Counted from the first letter of the stretch, positions 26,729-35,783 are shown. The stretch: 47,509 bases of DNA from BOG-908 sp964244615 (GCA_964244615.1 CAXTJP010000015.1:1-47509); one strand, 5' to 3'. The notes: generated by a model not told the origin, from the letters alone. Made by a program: numbers and translations.

Positions 26729-27310
26729 TTACAGGACTCGCAGCAGTACTACGCCTGCTACCATCGCGCCCAGCAGCAGCCAGGTCACTTGGGTCAGTCG
26801 CTGCTCTATGAACAGCCGGGCGCGGTCGCCGAACAGGCGCAGCGGCACCGCCTCCACCAGGAAGAAGCGTGCGCCCCGGGAGATCGCGCAGGCCAGGAAG
26901 AACGGCCCCAGCGCCAGGTGGGCGGCGCCTGCGGCGATGGTGACGAGCTTGAACGGGATCGGCGTCAGGCCCTTGATCAGGATGGCCTCGAAGCCGTAGC
27001 GCGCGTAGAGCGCCAGCACCGCGCGGTACTGCGCCTCGGCGTGCAGCAGGTGCAGCAGCGGCAGCGCCACGCGATCCAGCAGCGCCGCACCGATCCAGTA
27101 GCCCAGCGCCGCGCCGGCCACGCTGCCGGTGGTGCAGATACCGGCCAGCCACCAGGCACGGCGCGGCCGGGCCAGGATCATCGGAATCAGCAGCAAGTCC
27201 GGCGGCAGCGGGAAGAAGCTCGCCTCGGCAAAGCTGATGCCGAACAGCCAGAGCGGGGCCGCTCGCGTGGCTGAAAGGTCGATCAGGCGCGCATAGAGGC
27301 GGTGCAGCAT
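26729..27310 (-). CDS. YqaA/DedA-family membrane protein (VTT domain)
   Basis: This 193-residue integral membrane protein of the SNARE-associated/VTT group has the motif FAEASFFPLPPDLLLIPMI near the N-terminus, a re-entrant-loop segment, and KGLTPIPFKLVTIAAG near residue 115, both typical of YqaA. DedA relatives help recycle undecaprenyl or phospholipid carriers or maintain membrane homeostasis; the role of YqaA is unclear. The ATG at 27310 gives the usual length, and the much longer open frame upstream is antisense to the nuclease gene. It is convergent with the polyprenyl-phosphate sugar transferase and divergent from the yhaO-like gene. Confidence 0.9.
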   Translation of the reverse strand: MLHRLYARLIDLSATRAAPLWLFGISFAEASFFPLPPDLLLIPMILARPRRAWWLAGICTTGSVAGAALGYWIGAALLDRVALPLLHLLHAEAQYRAVLALYARYGFEAILIKGLTPIPFKLVTIAAGAAHLALGPFFLACAISRGARFFLVEAVPLRLFGDRARLFIEQRLTQVTWLLLGAMVAGVVLLRVL

Positions 27311-27433
27311 GGCGCGCCTGTGCCACACGCGGCCGCCCCTGCCAACGACCCGGCTGGACGCGACTCCTCCGGGCATGCGAACGCCACCTGGACGCCCGCG
27401 AACAGACCGGCGCATGGGCGGAACCAGGAGACC

Positions 27434-28672
27434 GTGGCCAGTTTTTCGTTCCTGCACGCGGCCGACATCCACCTGGACAGCCCGCTGACCGGCCTTTCCC
27501 GCTATGATGGCGTGCCCGCCGAGGAGGTGCGCCAGGCGCCCCGGGCCGCCTTCGACCGGCTGATCCGGACCGCCATCGATCGCCAGGTCGCCTTCGTGAT
27601 CATTGCCGGCGACCTCTACGACGGCGACTGGAAGGATGCCGGCACCGGCCTGTACTTCGCCCGTGCCATGGGCCTGCTCGCGCGCCACGGCATCCCGGTC
27701 TACCTGCTCGCCGGCAACCACGATGCGGTGTCGGTGATCACCCGCGAGCTGCCGCCGCCCGAGAACGTCCGGCACTTTCCGTCGCGCAAGGCCGACACGC
27801 ACCTGATCCCGCATCTGGGCGTGGCCATTCACGGCCGCAGCTTCGCGGACCGGGTGGTGACCGAGAACCTCGCCGCGGGCTACCCGGCCGCCCTGCCCGG
27901 CCTGTTCAACATCGGCGTGCTGCACACCTCGCTCGGCGGCTACGCCGAACACGAGACCTACGCGCCCTGCACGCCCGCCGAGCTCGCCGCCAAGCGCTAC
28001 GACTACTGGGCGCTCGGCCACGTGCACGAGCACCAGATCGTCTCGACCGCGCCGCACATCGTGTTTCCCGGCAATTTGCAGGGCCGAAACATACGCGAGG
28101 ACGGGCCGCGCGGCGCCGTGCTGGTCGAGGTGCAGGACGGCGAGGTCGCCGCCCTCACCCGGCTGGACCTCGACGTCGTCCGCTGGGCGCGCGTCGCGGT
28201 GGCGGTGGACGGCATCGACGATCGCGACGTGCTGCACGGCCGCATCGCGGCCGCGCTGCGTGCGGCGCGGGACGAGGCTCCGGAGGATCGCAAGCTGATC
28301 GTCCGGCTGACCCTGTCCGGGCAGACGGCGCTGCACGGCGCGTTGCAGGACGTCGCCGCCCGGCTGCGCGACGACGTGCGCGGGCTGGCCACCGGCATCT
28401 CGTCCGACATCTGGGTCGAGAAGGTGCGGGTGAAGACGACGGAGCCGCGCCAGGCGGGCCTGGCCCCCGACACCGGCGACATCAGCCGGCTGATCCCGCC
28501 GCCCGACCAGGCGCTGGCGGACCGGCTGCAGGCGGCCCTGGCGAAGTTCCTCGCCGCCGTGCCCACGCAGGAGCGCGACAGCCTGGTCCGCGGCGCGGCC
28601 GAGGGCGACTGGACCGAGGTGATGCGCGCCGCCGGGGAGGCGCTGCGCCACCGGCTGGGCGAGGCCGGCTGA
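27434..28672 (+). CDS. yhaO: YhaO-like metallophosphoesterase, SbcD/Mre11-related nuclease
   Basis: This 412-residue calcineurin-fold DNA repair nuclease has the five phosphoesterase motifs: ADIHLDSP (10-17), GDLYDGD, GNHDA, LHTSLGG and GHVHEH. These supply a two-metal centre like that of Mre11/SbcD. The C-terminal ~150 residues are a capping and ATPase-binding region. The start is a GTG at 27434 with AGGAG shortly upstream. It is translationally coupled to the large SMC-like ATPase gene that follows (TGATG overlap), as in YhaO-YhaN and SbcD-SbcC pairs, so the product probably works as a nuclease-ATPase complex on DNA ends. It is divergent from yqaA across 123 nt. Confidence 0.93.
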   Translation: MASFSFLHAADIHLDSPLTGLSRYDGVPAEEVRQAPRAAFDRLIRTAIDRQVAFVIIAGDLYDGDWKDAGTGLYFARAMGLLARHGIPVYLLAGNHDAVSVITRELPPPENVRHFPSRKADTHLIPHLGVAIHGRSFADRVVTENLAAGYPAALPGLFNIGVLHTSLGGYAEHETYAPCTPAELAAKRYDYWALGHVHEHQIVSTAPHIVFPGNLQGRNIREDGPRGAVLVEVQDGEVAALTRLDLDVVRWARVAVAVDGIDDRDVLHGRIAAALRAARDEAPEDRKLIVRLTLSGQTALHGALQDVAARLRDDVRGLATGISSDIWVEKVRVKTTEPRQAGLAPDTGDISRLIPPPDQALADRLQAALAKFLAAVPTQERDSLVRGAAEGDWTEVMRAAGEALRHRLGEAG

Positions 28673-31600
28673 TGCGGTTCTCCCGGCTGACGCTCGCCCG
28701 TTACGGCCATTTCGAGAATTGCGAGCTGTCGTTCCCGCGCGGCGAGGCCGATTTCCACCTGATCTTCGGTCCGAACGAGGCCGGCAAATCCACCACCATG
28801 TCCGCCGTGAACGACCTGCTGTTCGGCTTTCCCACGGCGCGCACCTACCATTTCCGCTTCGATGCGGCGCTGCTGCGGGTCGGCGCCGTGCTGGAGACGG
28901 CGGGCGGGCGGCTCGATCTGCGCCGGCGCCGCGGCAACAAGGACACGCTGCTGGACGCTGCCGACGTGCCGTTGCCCGAGGCGCCGCTGCGTGCGGCGCT
29001 GTGCGGCCTGTCGGGCGACGATTTCCGCCAGAAATTCAGCCTCGACCATGCGCGGCTGCGCGACGGCGGCCGCGCCATCGTGGACGCACGCGACGACGTA
29101 GGCCAGGCGCTGTTCGCCGCCGGCTCCGGCGTGCTCGGCGCCCAGTCGCTGCTGCTGCGTCTGCAGGCCGAGGCGGACGCGGTCTGGGGCGAACGCCGCG
29201 CGCAGGGCAAGAGCTACTGGCAGGCGGAAAAGCAGCTTACCGACGCCGAGGCTCGGTTGAAGGCTGCCCTGGTGAGGCCGAAGGCCTGGCGTGACGCCCG
29301 GGACCACCTTCACGCCCTGATCGCGGGGCAGCGCGGGCTGGAGGAACAGCGCAGCGCGCATCAGGATGGGTTGCAGCGATTGCAGCGCATCCGACGTCTG
29401 GCCGCCCCGGCGCAGCAGCGCCGCTCGCTGCACGAGACCCTGGACGCCGCAGCGGACACGTCCCGGGACGCGCCACTGTTCAACGCGGGGCATGAGGCCG
29501 TGTACGAGCAGGCCCTCCGCACCATGGGCGACGCCGAGCCGAAACTTCTGGCCGCCGAGGCGGCGATCGTGGAGGCGGAGGCTGCACGCGGTGCGATCCA
29601 TCCCGACCGGCGGCTGGTCGATCGGCGTGACGACGTCACCCGGCTCGTCGCCGCGGCGGGAGCCGCCGGCAAGGCCGCGTCCGACCTTGTGGGGGTGGAA
29701 CAGGAGATGCGGGAGCTGGAGCAGCAGGCGGACGGGCTGGCGCGCGAGATCGGGCTTCGCGCGGCGCCGGCGCGCACCCTGCTGGCCGGCCTGCCGCCGC
29801 GTCCCATGCTGGCGGCGTTGCGGGACCGTGCCGCGTCGCTGGCGGCGCTGCAGGTCAAGCTGGTGGAGGCGCGTGACCAGCGGCAGCGCAGCGTGCACGC
29901 CGCCGAGGCCACCGCCGCCGAGCTGGCACGCCTCGGCGAGGTTCCCGACCGGCGCGAGATGGAGGCGGCCGTGCGCGAGGCACGGACGGCCGACGCGGTC
30001 GTCGGGCGGCTGCGGGAGCGGCGGCACGCGACCATGGAGGCGGAGAGCGCCCTGTCCACGGCGCTGAAGCGCCTCTCGCCGTGGCAAGGCAACGCCGAGG
30101 CGTTGGCGGCTCTGGTGCCGCCCGCCGACGAGGCGGTGCGGCAAGTCGAGGCGGGGCTCGGGGCACTCGACCGCGCCCTGGCCGACGATGCCCTGGCCGA
30201 GCGGTCCGCCGCCGAGTCGCTGGCGCGGCTGGAGCTGGACGCGGCACAGCTGGCCGCCTCTCGCCTGGCGATCCCGGCCGCCGACATCGATGCCGCGAGG
30301 CAGCGCCGTGAACGGGCCTGGGCGGGCCTGCGCGAAATCCTGGCGCGCGGCGGCGAGCCTGTCCTGCCCATGGTCCTGGACGGCTATGCGGCGCACGTGC
30401 TGACGGCAGACCGCCTCGCCGACCAGCGCTTCGACACGGCCGAAGCCTCGGCCCGGCTGGCGGTGCTGGCGGTGGAGGCGGCGCAACTGCGGCTCGGCCT
30501 GCGGCAGGCGCGTGAGCGGCAGGAGCGGGCCGCCCTGGAACGCGCCGGTCTGGAGCGAGACTGGACCGCGCGCATGGCCGCGTGCGGCCTGCCCGCCCTG
30601 ATGCCGGCCGCCGCACGGCAATGGGCCGCCAATCGCCTGACGGCGATCCAGGCCGCCGAGCGCCTGGCCGGGGCCAGGCAGGCCGAGGCCTGCGACCTGG
30701 CGCAGGTTGCCGAGGCGACGGAACGGTTGCGGGCCGTCGACGCGGATGCCGTGCCGGCCGGCGCACGCTTCTCCGCCCTGCTGGACCGGGTGGAGTTGCA
30801 GGTGAAAGCGGCCGAGACGCTGGCGCGGCAACGTTCGGTCGCGGAAGCCGAGCTGCGGACCGCGACCACGGCGCTGGCGCGGGCATCGTCGCGTCTGTCG
30901 GAGTTCGAGGAGCGCCTGGTTGCCGAGGGGGCGGCATGGTCGGCGGCCGTCGCGTCTTCCGGCCTGGCCATGACGCCGGACACTCTGCCCACCTTGCTGC
31001 CGCTGTTCGAACAGCTGCGCAGCGTGCTGGAGGCCGCGGACCGGCAACAAAGGCGGATCGCCGGCATCGCGCGCGACCAGGAGCACTTCCTCGCCGACGC
31101 GCTCGGCCTGGCGTCGGCCTGCGGGGCGCTGTCACCCGACCTCGACCCGCACGCCATCGCCGAGCAGCTCCGCCTGCGCCTGCAGCAGGCGCTCGAGGAC
31201 GACCGCGCGGCGCGCGAGCAGGACGCGGCCCTGCAGCGCTGGCGCGGCGAGCGGGACGAGGCCAGGCGCAGCATCGGGGCGTCCGAGGCGCTGCTGGCGC
31301 CGTTGCTGGCGTTGGGCAACCTGCCCGACCGCACGACGCTGGCCCAGGCGATCGAGCGAGCCCGGGCATGGCGGGCCACGCAGGCCGAGTTGCGCGCGCT
31401 GGACCAGAGGATTCTCTCGGAGGGCGACGGCTACTCTCTCGATGCCCTGCTGGACGAGGTCGCCTCGGCCGACCTGCCGGTGCTGGGCGCGCTGGCGGAG
31501 CAGGCACGCGCCAACATCGCCGAGCTGGACGGCCAAATCGCCACGGCCGCGCAAGCCGTAGGCCGCGCGCAACACGCTTTCGATGCGCTGGACCACGGCG

Positions 31601-32148
31601 CCGATGCAGCGCTGGCGGCGGCCGACGAACAGCAGGCGCGTGCCGCCATGGCGGCGGAAGCCGAGACCTACCTGCTGAAGCGCGCGCAGGCGGTGATGCT
31701 GAAATGGGCGGTGGACGAGTACCGGCAGCGCCAGGAAAGCCCGCTGCTCAACCGCGCCAGCCAGCTGTTCAGCCGGCTGACGCTCGGCCGCTATCACCGG
31801 CTGGACATCGACCGCACGTCGGAAAAGCCGCGCCTGGTGGGGGAATGCTCGGACGGGCGCAGCCTCATCACGCTGGACGGCATGAGCGACGGCACCGCCG
31901 ACCAGCTGTTCCTGGCACTGCGCCTGGCCGCCCTGGAGCAGTCGCTGGAGGCCGGCATGGTGCTGCCGTTCCTGGCCGACGACCTGTTCATCAACTTCGA
32001 CGACCGCCGCGCCCATGCCGGCTTCCAGGTGCTGGGCGAGATCGCCAGGCGCACGCAGGTGCTGTTCTTCACCCACCACCAGCACCTGCGCGCCATCGCC
32101 GAGGACGCCATCGGCGCGCACGCAGTGTCGGCCTGCGAACTTGCGTAA
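28672..32148 (+). CDS. yhaN: YhaN-like SMC/Rad50-type AAA ATPase
   Basis: This 1158-residue Rad50/SbcC-like ATPase has Walker A at 33-41 (GPNEAGKST) and the N-terminal MRFSRLTLARYGHFEN of the YhaN group. A central Ala/Arg/Glu/Leu-rich coiled coil covers roughly 170-1000. The C-terminal ATPase half has signature-like LDGMSDGTADQLFLALRLAALE, Walker B FLADDLFINFDD and switch His residues in FFTHHQHL. The start codon overlaps the yhaO stop by one base. The CxxC zinc-hook motif of Rad50/SbcC was not seen at the coiled-coil apex. It probably gates access of DNA ends to the YhaO nuclease. The stop is followed by hairpin copy H. Confidence 0.93.
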   Translation: MRFSRLTLARYGHFENCELSFPRGEADFHLIFGPNEAGKSTTMSAVNDLLFGFPTARTYHFRFDAALLRVGAVLETAGGRLDLRRRRGNKDTLLDAADVPLPEAPLRAALCGLSGDDFRQKFSLDHARLRDGGRAIVDARDDVGQALFAAGSGVLGAQSLLLRLQAEADAVWGERRAQGKSYWQAEKQLTDAEARLKAALVRPKAWRDARDHLHALIAGQRGLEEQRSAHQDGLQRLQRIRRLAAPAQQRRSLHETLDAAADTSRDAPLFNAGHEAVYEQALRTMGDAEPKLLAAEAAIVEAEAARGAIHPDRRLVDRRDDVTRLVAAAGAAGKAASDLVGVEQEMRELEQQADGLAREIGLRAAPARTLLAGLPPRPMLAALRDRAASLAALQVKLVEARDQRQRSVHAAEATAAELARLGEVPDRREMEAAVREARTADAVVGRLRERRHATMEAESALSTALKRLSPWQGNAEALAALVPPADEAVRQVEAGLGALDRALADDALAERSAAESLARLELDAAQLAASRLAIPAADIDAARQRRERAWAGLREILARGGEPVLPMVLDGYAAHVLTADRLADQRFDTAEASARLAVLAVEAAQLRLGLRQARERQERAALERAGLERDWTARMAACGLPALMPAAARQWAANRLTAIQAAERLAGARQAEACDLAQVAEATERLRAVDADAVPAGARFSALLDRVELQVKAAETLARQRSVAEAELRTATTALARASSRLSEFEERLVAEGAAWSAAVASSGLAMTPDTLPTLLPLFEQLRSVLEAADRQQRRIAGIARDQEHFLADALGLASACGALSPDLDPHAIAEQLRLRLQQALEDDRAAREQDAALQRWRGERDEARRSIGASEALLAPLLALGNLPDRTTLAQAIERARAWRATQAELRALDQRILSEGDGYSLDALLDEVASADLPVLGALAEQARANIAELDGQIATAAQAVGRAQHAFDALDHGADAALAAADEQQARAAMAAEAETYLLKRAQAVMLKWAVDEYRQRQESPLLNRASQLFSRLTLGRYHRLDIDRTSEKPRLVGECSDGRSLITLDGMSDGTADQLFLALRLAALEQSLEAGMVLPFLADDLFINFDDRRAHAGFQVLGEIARRTQVLFFTHHQHLRAIAEDAIGAHAVSACELA

Positions 32149-32190
32149 GACAAAACAACCGGTTCTTTCTTGAAAAGAACCAAAATTTGC
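32149..32190 (+). repeat. 3'-end hairpin element, copy H
   Basis: Twelve nt after the yhaN stop, GGTTCTTT (32161-32168) pairs with AAAGAACC (32174-32181) around a 5-nt loop and is followed by AAAATTTGCG. Its polarity is the same as copies C and F relative to the upstream gene. It abuts copy D head to head. Confidence 0.75.
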
Positions 32191-32196
32191 GTATCG

Positions 32197-32275
32197 GTCG
32201 GATGTCTGCAGAAACCTCCGCGACAGCACGACAAAAAGTCTTTTGCTTCTTTTCTTCAGAAAAGAAGGCCTTGCC
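32197..32275 (-). repeat. 3'-end hairpin element, copy D (full length)
   Basis: Read from the MRJP-like gene stop on the minus strand: GGCAAGGC, hairpin CTTCTTTTCT (32267-32258) with AGAAAAGAAG (32255-32246), CAAAAGACTTTTTGTCGTGC, then the tail TGTCGCGGAGGTTTCTGC and ACATCCGACCG. This is one of the two best copies of the long form; the other is copy E. Confidence 0.85.
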
Positions 32276-33445
32276 TTACTTGACCGGCCTGAAAGAAAAC
32301 AGCGCCGTAGGCAAAGACGCAGGCGCGCCCGGCTTGAACCACGCCGTGTCCTGGATGTGCGAAGCGGTCACGTAGATCGTGCCGTCGGGACCTTCCGACA
32401 TCGTGTCCGGCCAGCGCAGCCGAGGGTCGCTGACCGCGACCTTCAGCGTACCGTCACGCCAAGTCTTCACCGCGTTGTCCGCCGGTGACGTGATGTAGAG
32501 GGTGCCCGAACGCGCCATCCACAGCCCGTCCGCAACGTTGGTCGTGCCGACCTTGCGAACCGCCGCCTTCATCGTGGACGATGCGGTTCCAGCCACCAGT
32601 TTTGCCGTCGGCACCGCGTAAAGCGTGCGCCCGGTCAGCGCCTGCCAGTAAAGCGTCTGCCCGTCATTGGACAGCGCGATGCCGTCGGCGGCGAATGCCG
32701 GCTGGCGACCGTCCGGACGACGCAGTGGCGCGCCGTCCACCTTCACCACGACGTCCTTTTCCATCTGCGTGCTGGCATCGCCGTCCAGCGCGCGGAACGA
32801 CGTGCCGGCTTGCAGGTCCACCACGATGATCGCGCCGCGCGTGCCGGAATCGGTGATGTAGCCGGTGCGGCCGTCCGGGCTGAAGCGGATGTCGTTGAGG
32901 TAGGTGCCCTGCAACGCCACGTCGTCGGGGAAGCGTATGACCTTCGTCACGGTGTCGGTCGCAAGATCGATGCGCACCAGCTTCGGCCCGCCCGGCAGTA
33001 TCTTCTCGTTGCCCGGTGCTGCGGGATCGAGCACCCACAGGGCGCCATGCGTGTCGGCGACGATGGATTGCACGCAGACGAAATGATCGCCGACGGACAT
33101 CTTGCTTGCGTGCGCGTTGCGCCAGCCGTTCCACGCCTCGTTCGGATAGGGCCGGAGCTTGCCGCCCGGCAGCAGCTCGGCGACCGATACCGGCGCATCG
33201 TCGGTCCAGCGTGGGAAGTTGACGAAGATGCGCCCCGTCGGCGTCACGCTGACGCCGGTGACCTGATGCGCGAAACTCGCAACCTCGGTCACCCCGCCGG
33301 CCGGCTGTGCCAGTGCGCCGCTGCTGGCCGCAACCGCGCCCGAAAGAACGGCCGCGATCCCCCGGGCGTATCGCCATGCGGCCGGGCCGGATGCCGCCTC
33401 GTCGTTTGCCATGATCGTGGTCTCGTGCCGGGTCGTCGCCTTCAT
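32276..33445 (-). CDS. Exported major royal jelly/yellow-type beta-propeller protein
   Basis: This is a 389-residue predicted secreted protein. After a basic N-terminus (MKATTRHETTIMANDE...) comes a signal peptide ending near SSGALAQPAGG. The mature part has the repeated blade sequences of the MRJP/yellow family (PTGRIFVNFPRWTD, VLDPAAPG, YLNDIRFSPDGRTGYITDSG, GIALSNDGQTLYW, SEGPDGTIYVTASH), a six-bladed propeller related to SMP-30 and dopachrome-conversion proteins. Bacterial members have no agreed function. The ATG at 33445 has GAGGA 7 nt upstream; an ATG at 33412 is an alternative. It is transcribed away from the sedolisin genes across a 279-nt gap rich in palindromes. Confidence 0.88.
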   Translation of the reverse strand: MKATTRHETTIMANDEAASGPAAWRYARGIAAVLSGAVAASSGALAQPAGGVTEVASFAHQVTGVSVTPTGRIFVNFPRWTDDAPVSVAELLPGGKLRPYPNEAWNGWRNAHASKMSVGDHFVCVQSIVADTHGALWVLDPAAPGNEKILPGGPKLVRIDLATDTVTKVIRFPDDVALQGTYLNDIRFSPDGRTGYITDSGTRGAIIVVDLQAGTSFRALDGDASTQMEKDVVVKVDGAPLRRPDGRQPAFAADGIALSNDGQTLYWQALTGRTLYAVPTAKLVAGTASSTMKAAVRKVGTTNVADGLWMARSGTLYITSPADNAVKTWRDGTLKVAVSDPRLRWPDTMSEGPDGTIYVTASHIQDTAWFKPGAPASLPTALFSFRPVK

Positions 33446-33560
33446 GTCGCATCCTCGGGGTGGGCCCAGGGGCCCGGGTGACGACGCAAAGGCCGCGCCC
33501 GGCGCGCGGTTCCCCAAGACAGCGGAACGTGAAACGTCCGGGGTGGCGAGCCGTCCGGCC

Positions 33561-33613
33561 ACGCATCGGCAGTATTGGCCGACGGCCGGGCAGTATCGAT
33601 GCGTTAACGCATC
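33561..33613. promoter_or_regulatory. Palindromic operator candidate with three half-sites
   Basis: A perfect 16-bp palindrome GATGCGTTAACGCATC occupies 33598-33613. A third copy of the half-site, ACGCATCG, lies at 33561-33568, as an exact inverted match to CGATGCGT at 33597-33604. It sits in the divergent gap between the MRJP-like gene and the first sedolisin gene, so one regulator could control both. The regulator gene is not in view. Confidence 0.55.
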
Positions 33614-33724
33614 TTTCAGGCGCACGCGACCGTCTCGCATTGCAGGGATGACATGGATGTGTATTGTCCGCGCACCTTGCCGATCGATCCGACCGGCCCC
33701 GACTCTTCTGGAAAGGCCGTCCTG

Positions 33725-35731
33725 GTGACATCCCCACTCCGCAACCGCCATGCGCGGATGCTTCTGCTTGCCACGACGGCAATTTTGTGCGCCGGTGCGG
33801 CCATCACCGCGTCTGCTGCAGCCCCGACCGACATGGGTGCGCTCGCCGCCGACACGCCGTTGCACGCGACGATCTGGCTGCGTCCGCACGACGAGGCGGC
33901 GTTCGAGGCCGCGGTGGCCGAGCGCATGGCGCCTGGGTCGACGCAGTACCACAAGTGGATGACGCCCGCCCAGGTCGCCGCCTACAATGTCGGCAGCGCC
34001 GACATCGACGCGTTGGAGGCAGCTTTTCGCCAGCAGGGCCTGACCGTGCTCGGGCATGACGACGACCATGCATCGATCCGCATCGCCGGTTCGGCCGCCG
34101 CCATGCAGTCGGCGTTCGGCACCGCGCTTCACGTCTTTGATCAGAACGGCGCACGATCCTTCCGCGCCATGTCGGAACCGGCGTTCCGCGGCGCGCATGC
34201 CGAGCTGATCGCCGGCATCACCGGCCTGACGAACGCACCCATGACGCCCTACGTGCTGCACCAGATGGACCTGTCCACCGGCAAACCGGAGGCGATGCAG
34301 CCCGCCCTCGTGGTCAAGCCCGACACGCGCTACACCGACCAGTGCTTCATCCACAAATACACGCTCTCGGTCACCCGTTTCGGCATCGGCGGCGCGGTGC
34401 ACGGCACATTTGTCGGCCCGCACTACACGGCCGGCGGCTTTCCCGTCTCGAAGAAGACCTGCGGCTACACCGCGTCCGAGGTCGCCGCCCATTACGGCCT
34501 GAACGCCGCCTACGATGCCGGGTTGAAGGGTGACGGCCAGACCATCGTGCTGATCGACGCCTACGGCTCGCCCACGATCCTGTCGGATGCCAACATCTTC
34601 TCCAGGAAGATGGGCCTGCCGCCGCTCGACGACACCAGTTTCAGCGTCGTCTTCCCCGAGGGCGCGCCGACGCAGGACCCCTACCCCACCGGCTGGCCGA
34701 CCGAGATCTCGCTCGACGTGGAGTGGGCGCACGCCATGGCGCCGAACGCGAAGATCGTGCTCGTGGTCGCGCCCACCGACGACGAGGCTTCGCTGACGGA
34801 GGCGGTGCATTACGCGACCATCCACCAGCTCGGCACCATCATCTCCGCCAGCTTCGGCTACCCCGAAGCCGCCTACGGACCGGCGGGCGCACGCGCCTTC
34901 AACACGGTCATCCGGCAGGCGGCGGCACAGGGCATCGCGGTCAACGTCGCGACCGGCGACAGCGGCGATTTCGGGCTCGGCACGCCGGTCGGCGCCGCCT
35001 CGATCCCGGCCGACTCGCCCTACGCCACGGCGGTTGGCGGCACCAGCCTCGACCTGCCGGGCGATAAGGGGCCGGTCGAAGCCGTCTGGGGCATCACCTC
35101 CACCTTCCTGGCCAACCTCAACTTCGTCTCCTTCCCGCCCACCTTCCAGGGCTTCAACCAAGGCGGCGGCGGCGGCGAGAGCGTTTACCTGACGAAGCCG
35201 CACTACCAGCACGCGCTGGTGGGGGTCGGCCGGCTGCTGCCGGACGTCTCGGCCATCGCAGACCCGCAGACCGGCGCCATCATCGTCGCCCCGAGCGGGG
35301 ACGGCACCGAGACGGTGGAGGGCGTAGTCGGCGGCACCAGCCTGTCGAGCCCCGTCTTCTCCGGCATCTGGGCGCTGGCCGACCAGGCGGCCGGCGAAAG
35401 CCTCGGCCAGGCTGCGCCCATCCTTGCGGCCCTGCCGCCGGGCGCACTGACCGACATCGTGCCGATCCCCGCGACCCGGTCCAACCTGAACGGGATCGTC
35501 ACGAAGGGCAGCACCACGCTGACCTACACGCCGGTCCAGCTGCTGCACCTGCAGAAGATCCAGCCCACCGGGTTCGTGGGGGTCAGCGCCACCTTTGGGC
35601 TGGACGTGAATTACGACCTGGGCTTCGGGGCCGACTCTTCGCTGATGGCCGAGCCTGGTTGGGACGACGCGACCGGGTATGGCGTTCCTGGCGGCCTGGC
35701 GTTCATCCGGGCGGCGGCGGCGGCCAAGTAA
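33725..35731 (+). CDS. Sedolisin (S53) serine-carboxyl protease precursor, copy 1
   Basis: This 668-residue secreted acid protease precursor begins with a signal peptide (about 1-33), followed by a pro-kumamolisin activation domain (about 40-190) containing ATIWLRPHDEAAF and the QYHKWMTPAQ cleavage-side motif, and then the subtilisin-like catalytic domain. The sedolisin triad is Glu327 and Asp331 (EISLD) and Ser539 (GGTSLSSP), with oxyanion Asp412 (GDSGD). The C-terminal GWDDATGYGVPGG calcium-site region is intact. The GTG at 33725 was chosen for GGAAAGG upstream and the leader it gives; ATG at 33758 is an alternative. Sedolisins work at low pH. It is tandem with a close paralogue 72 nt downstream. 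Confidence 0.92.
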   Translation: MTSPLRNRHARMLLLATTAILCAGAAITASAAAPTDMGALAADTPLHATIWLRPHDEAAFEAAVAERMAPGSTQYHKWMTPAQVAAYNVGSADIDALEAAFRQQGLTVLGHDDDHASIRIAGSAAAMQSAFGTALHVFDQNGARSFRAMSEPAFRGAHAELIAGITGLTNAPMTPYVLHQMDLSTGKPEAMQPALVVKPDTRYTDQCFIHKYTLSVTRFGIGGAVHGTFVGPHYTAGGFPVSKKTCGYTASEVAAHYGLNAAYDAGLKGDGQTIVLIDAYGSPTILSDANIFSRKMGLPPLDDTSFSVVFPEGAPTQDPYPTGWPTEISLDVEWAHAMAPNAKIVLVVAPTDDEASLTEAVHYATIHQLGTIISASFGYPEAAYGPAGARAFNTVIRQAAAQGIAVNVATGDSGDFGLGTPVGAASIPADSPYATAVGGTSLDLPGDKGPVEAVWGITSTFLANLNFVSFPPTFQGFNQGGGGGESVYLTKPHYQHALVGVGRLLPDVSAIADPQTGAIIVAPSGDGTETVEGVVGGTSLSSPVFSGIWALADQAAGESLGQAAPILAALPPGALTDIVPIPATRSNLNGIVTKGSTTLTYTPVQLLHLQKIQPTGFVGVSATFGLDVNYDLGFGADSSLMAEPGWDDATGYGVPGGLAFIRAAAAAK

Positions 35732-35783
35732 CAAGAAGAGAAGTCTTCTTTTCTGAAGAAAAGAAGCAAAAGACTTCGAACAT
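35732..35783 (+). repeat. 3'-end hairpin element, copy F
   Basis: Between the tandem sedolisin genes and 13 nt after the first stop: hairpin CTTCTTTTCT (35745-35754) with AGAAAAGAAG (35757-35766), then CAAAAGACTTCGAACATGC. The hairpin is identical in sequence to copies D and E. An outer pair AAGTCTT/AAGACTT (35741-35747 with 35770-35776) offers an alternative fold. Confidence 0.85.

Noticed and set aside
26729..28651. 640-residue extension of the YqaA-like protein
   Set aside because: The N-terminal 447 codons are antisense to yhaO. The family length is near 190 residues.
28003..31086. 1027-codon minus-strand open frame
   Set aside because: Antisense to yhaO and yhaN, whose products have clear motifs. 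The composition is low-complexity Arg/Gln/Gly.
33446..35734. Minus-strand extension of the MRJP-like gene to about 1150 codons
   Set aside because: The extra 760 codons run antisense through sedolisin 1 and lack domains. The signal peptide and ribosome site support the start at 33445.
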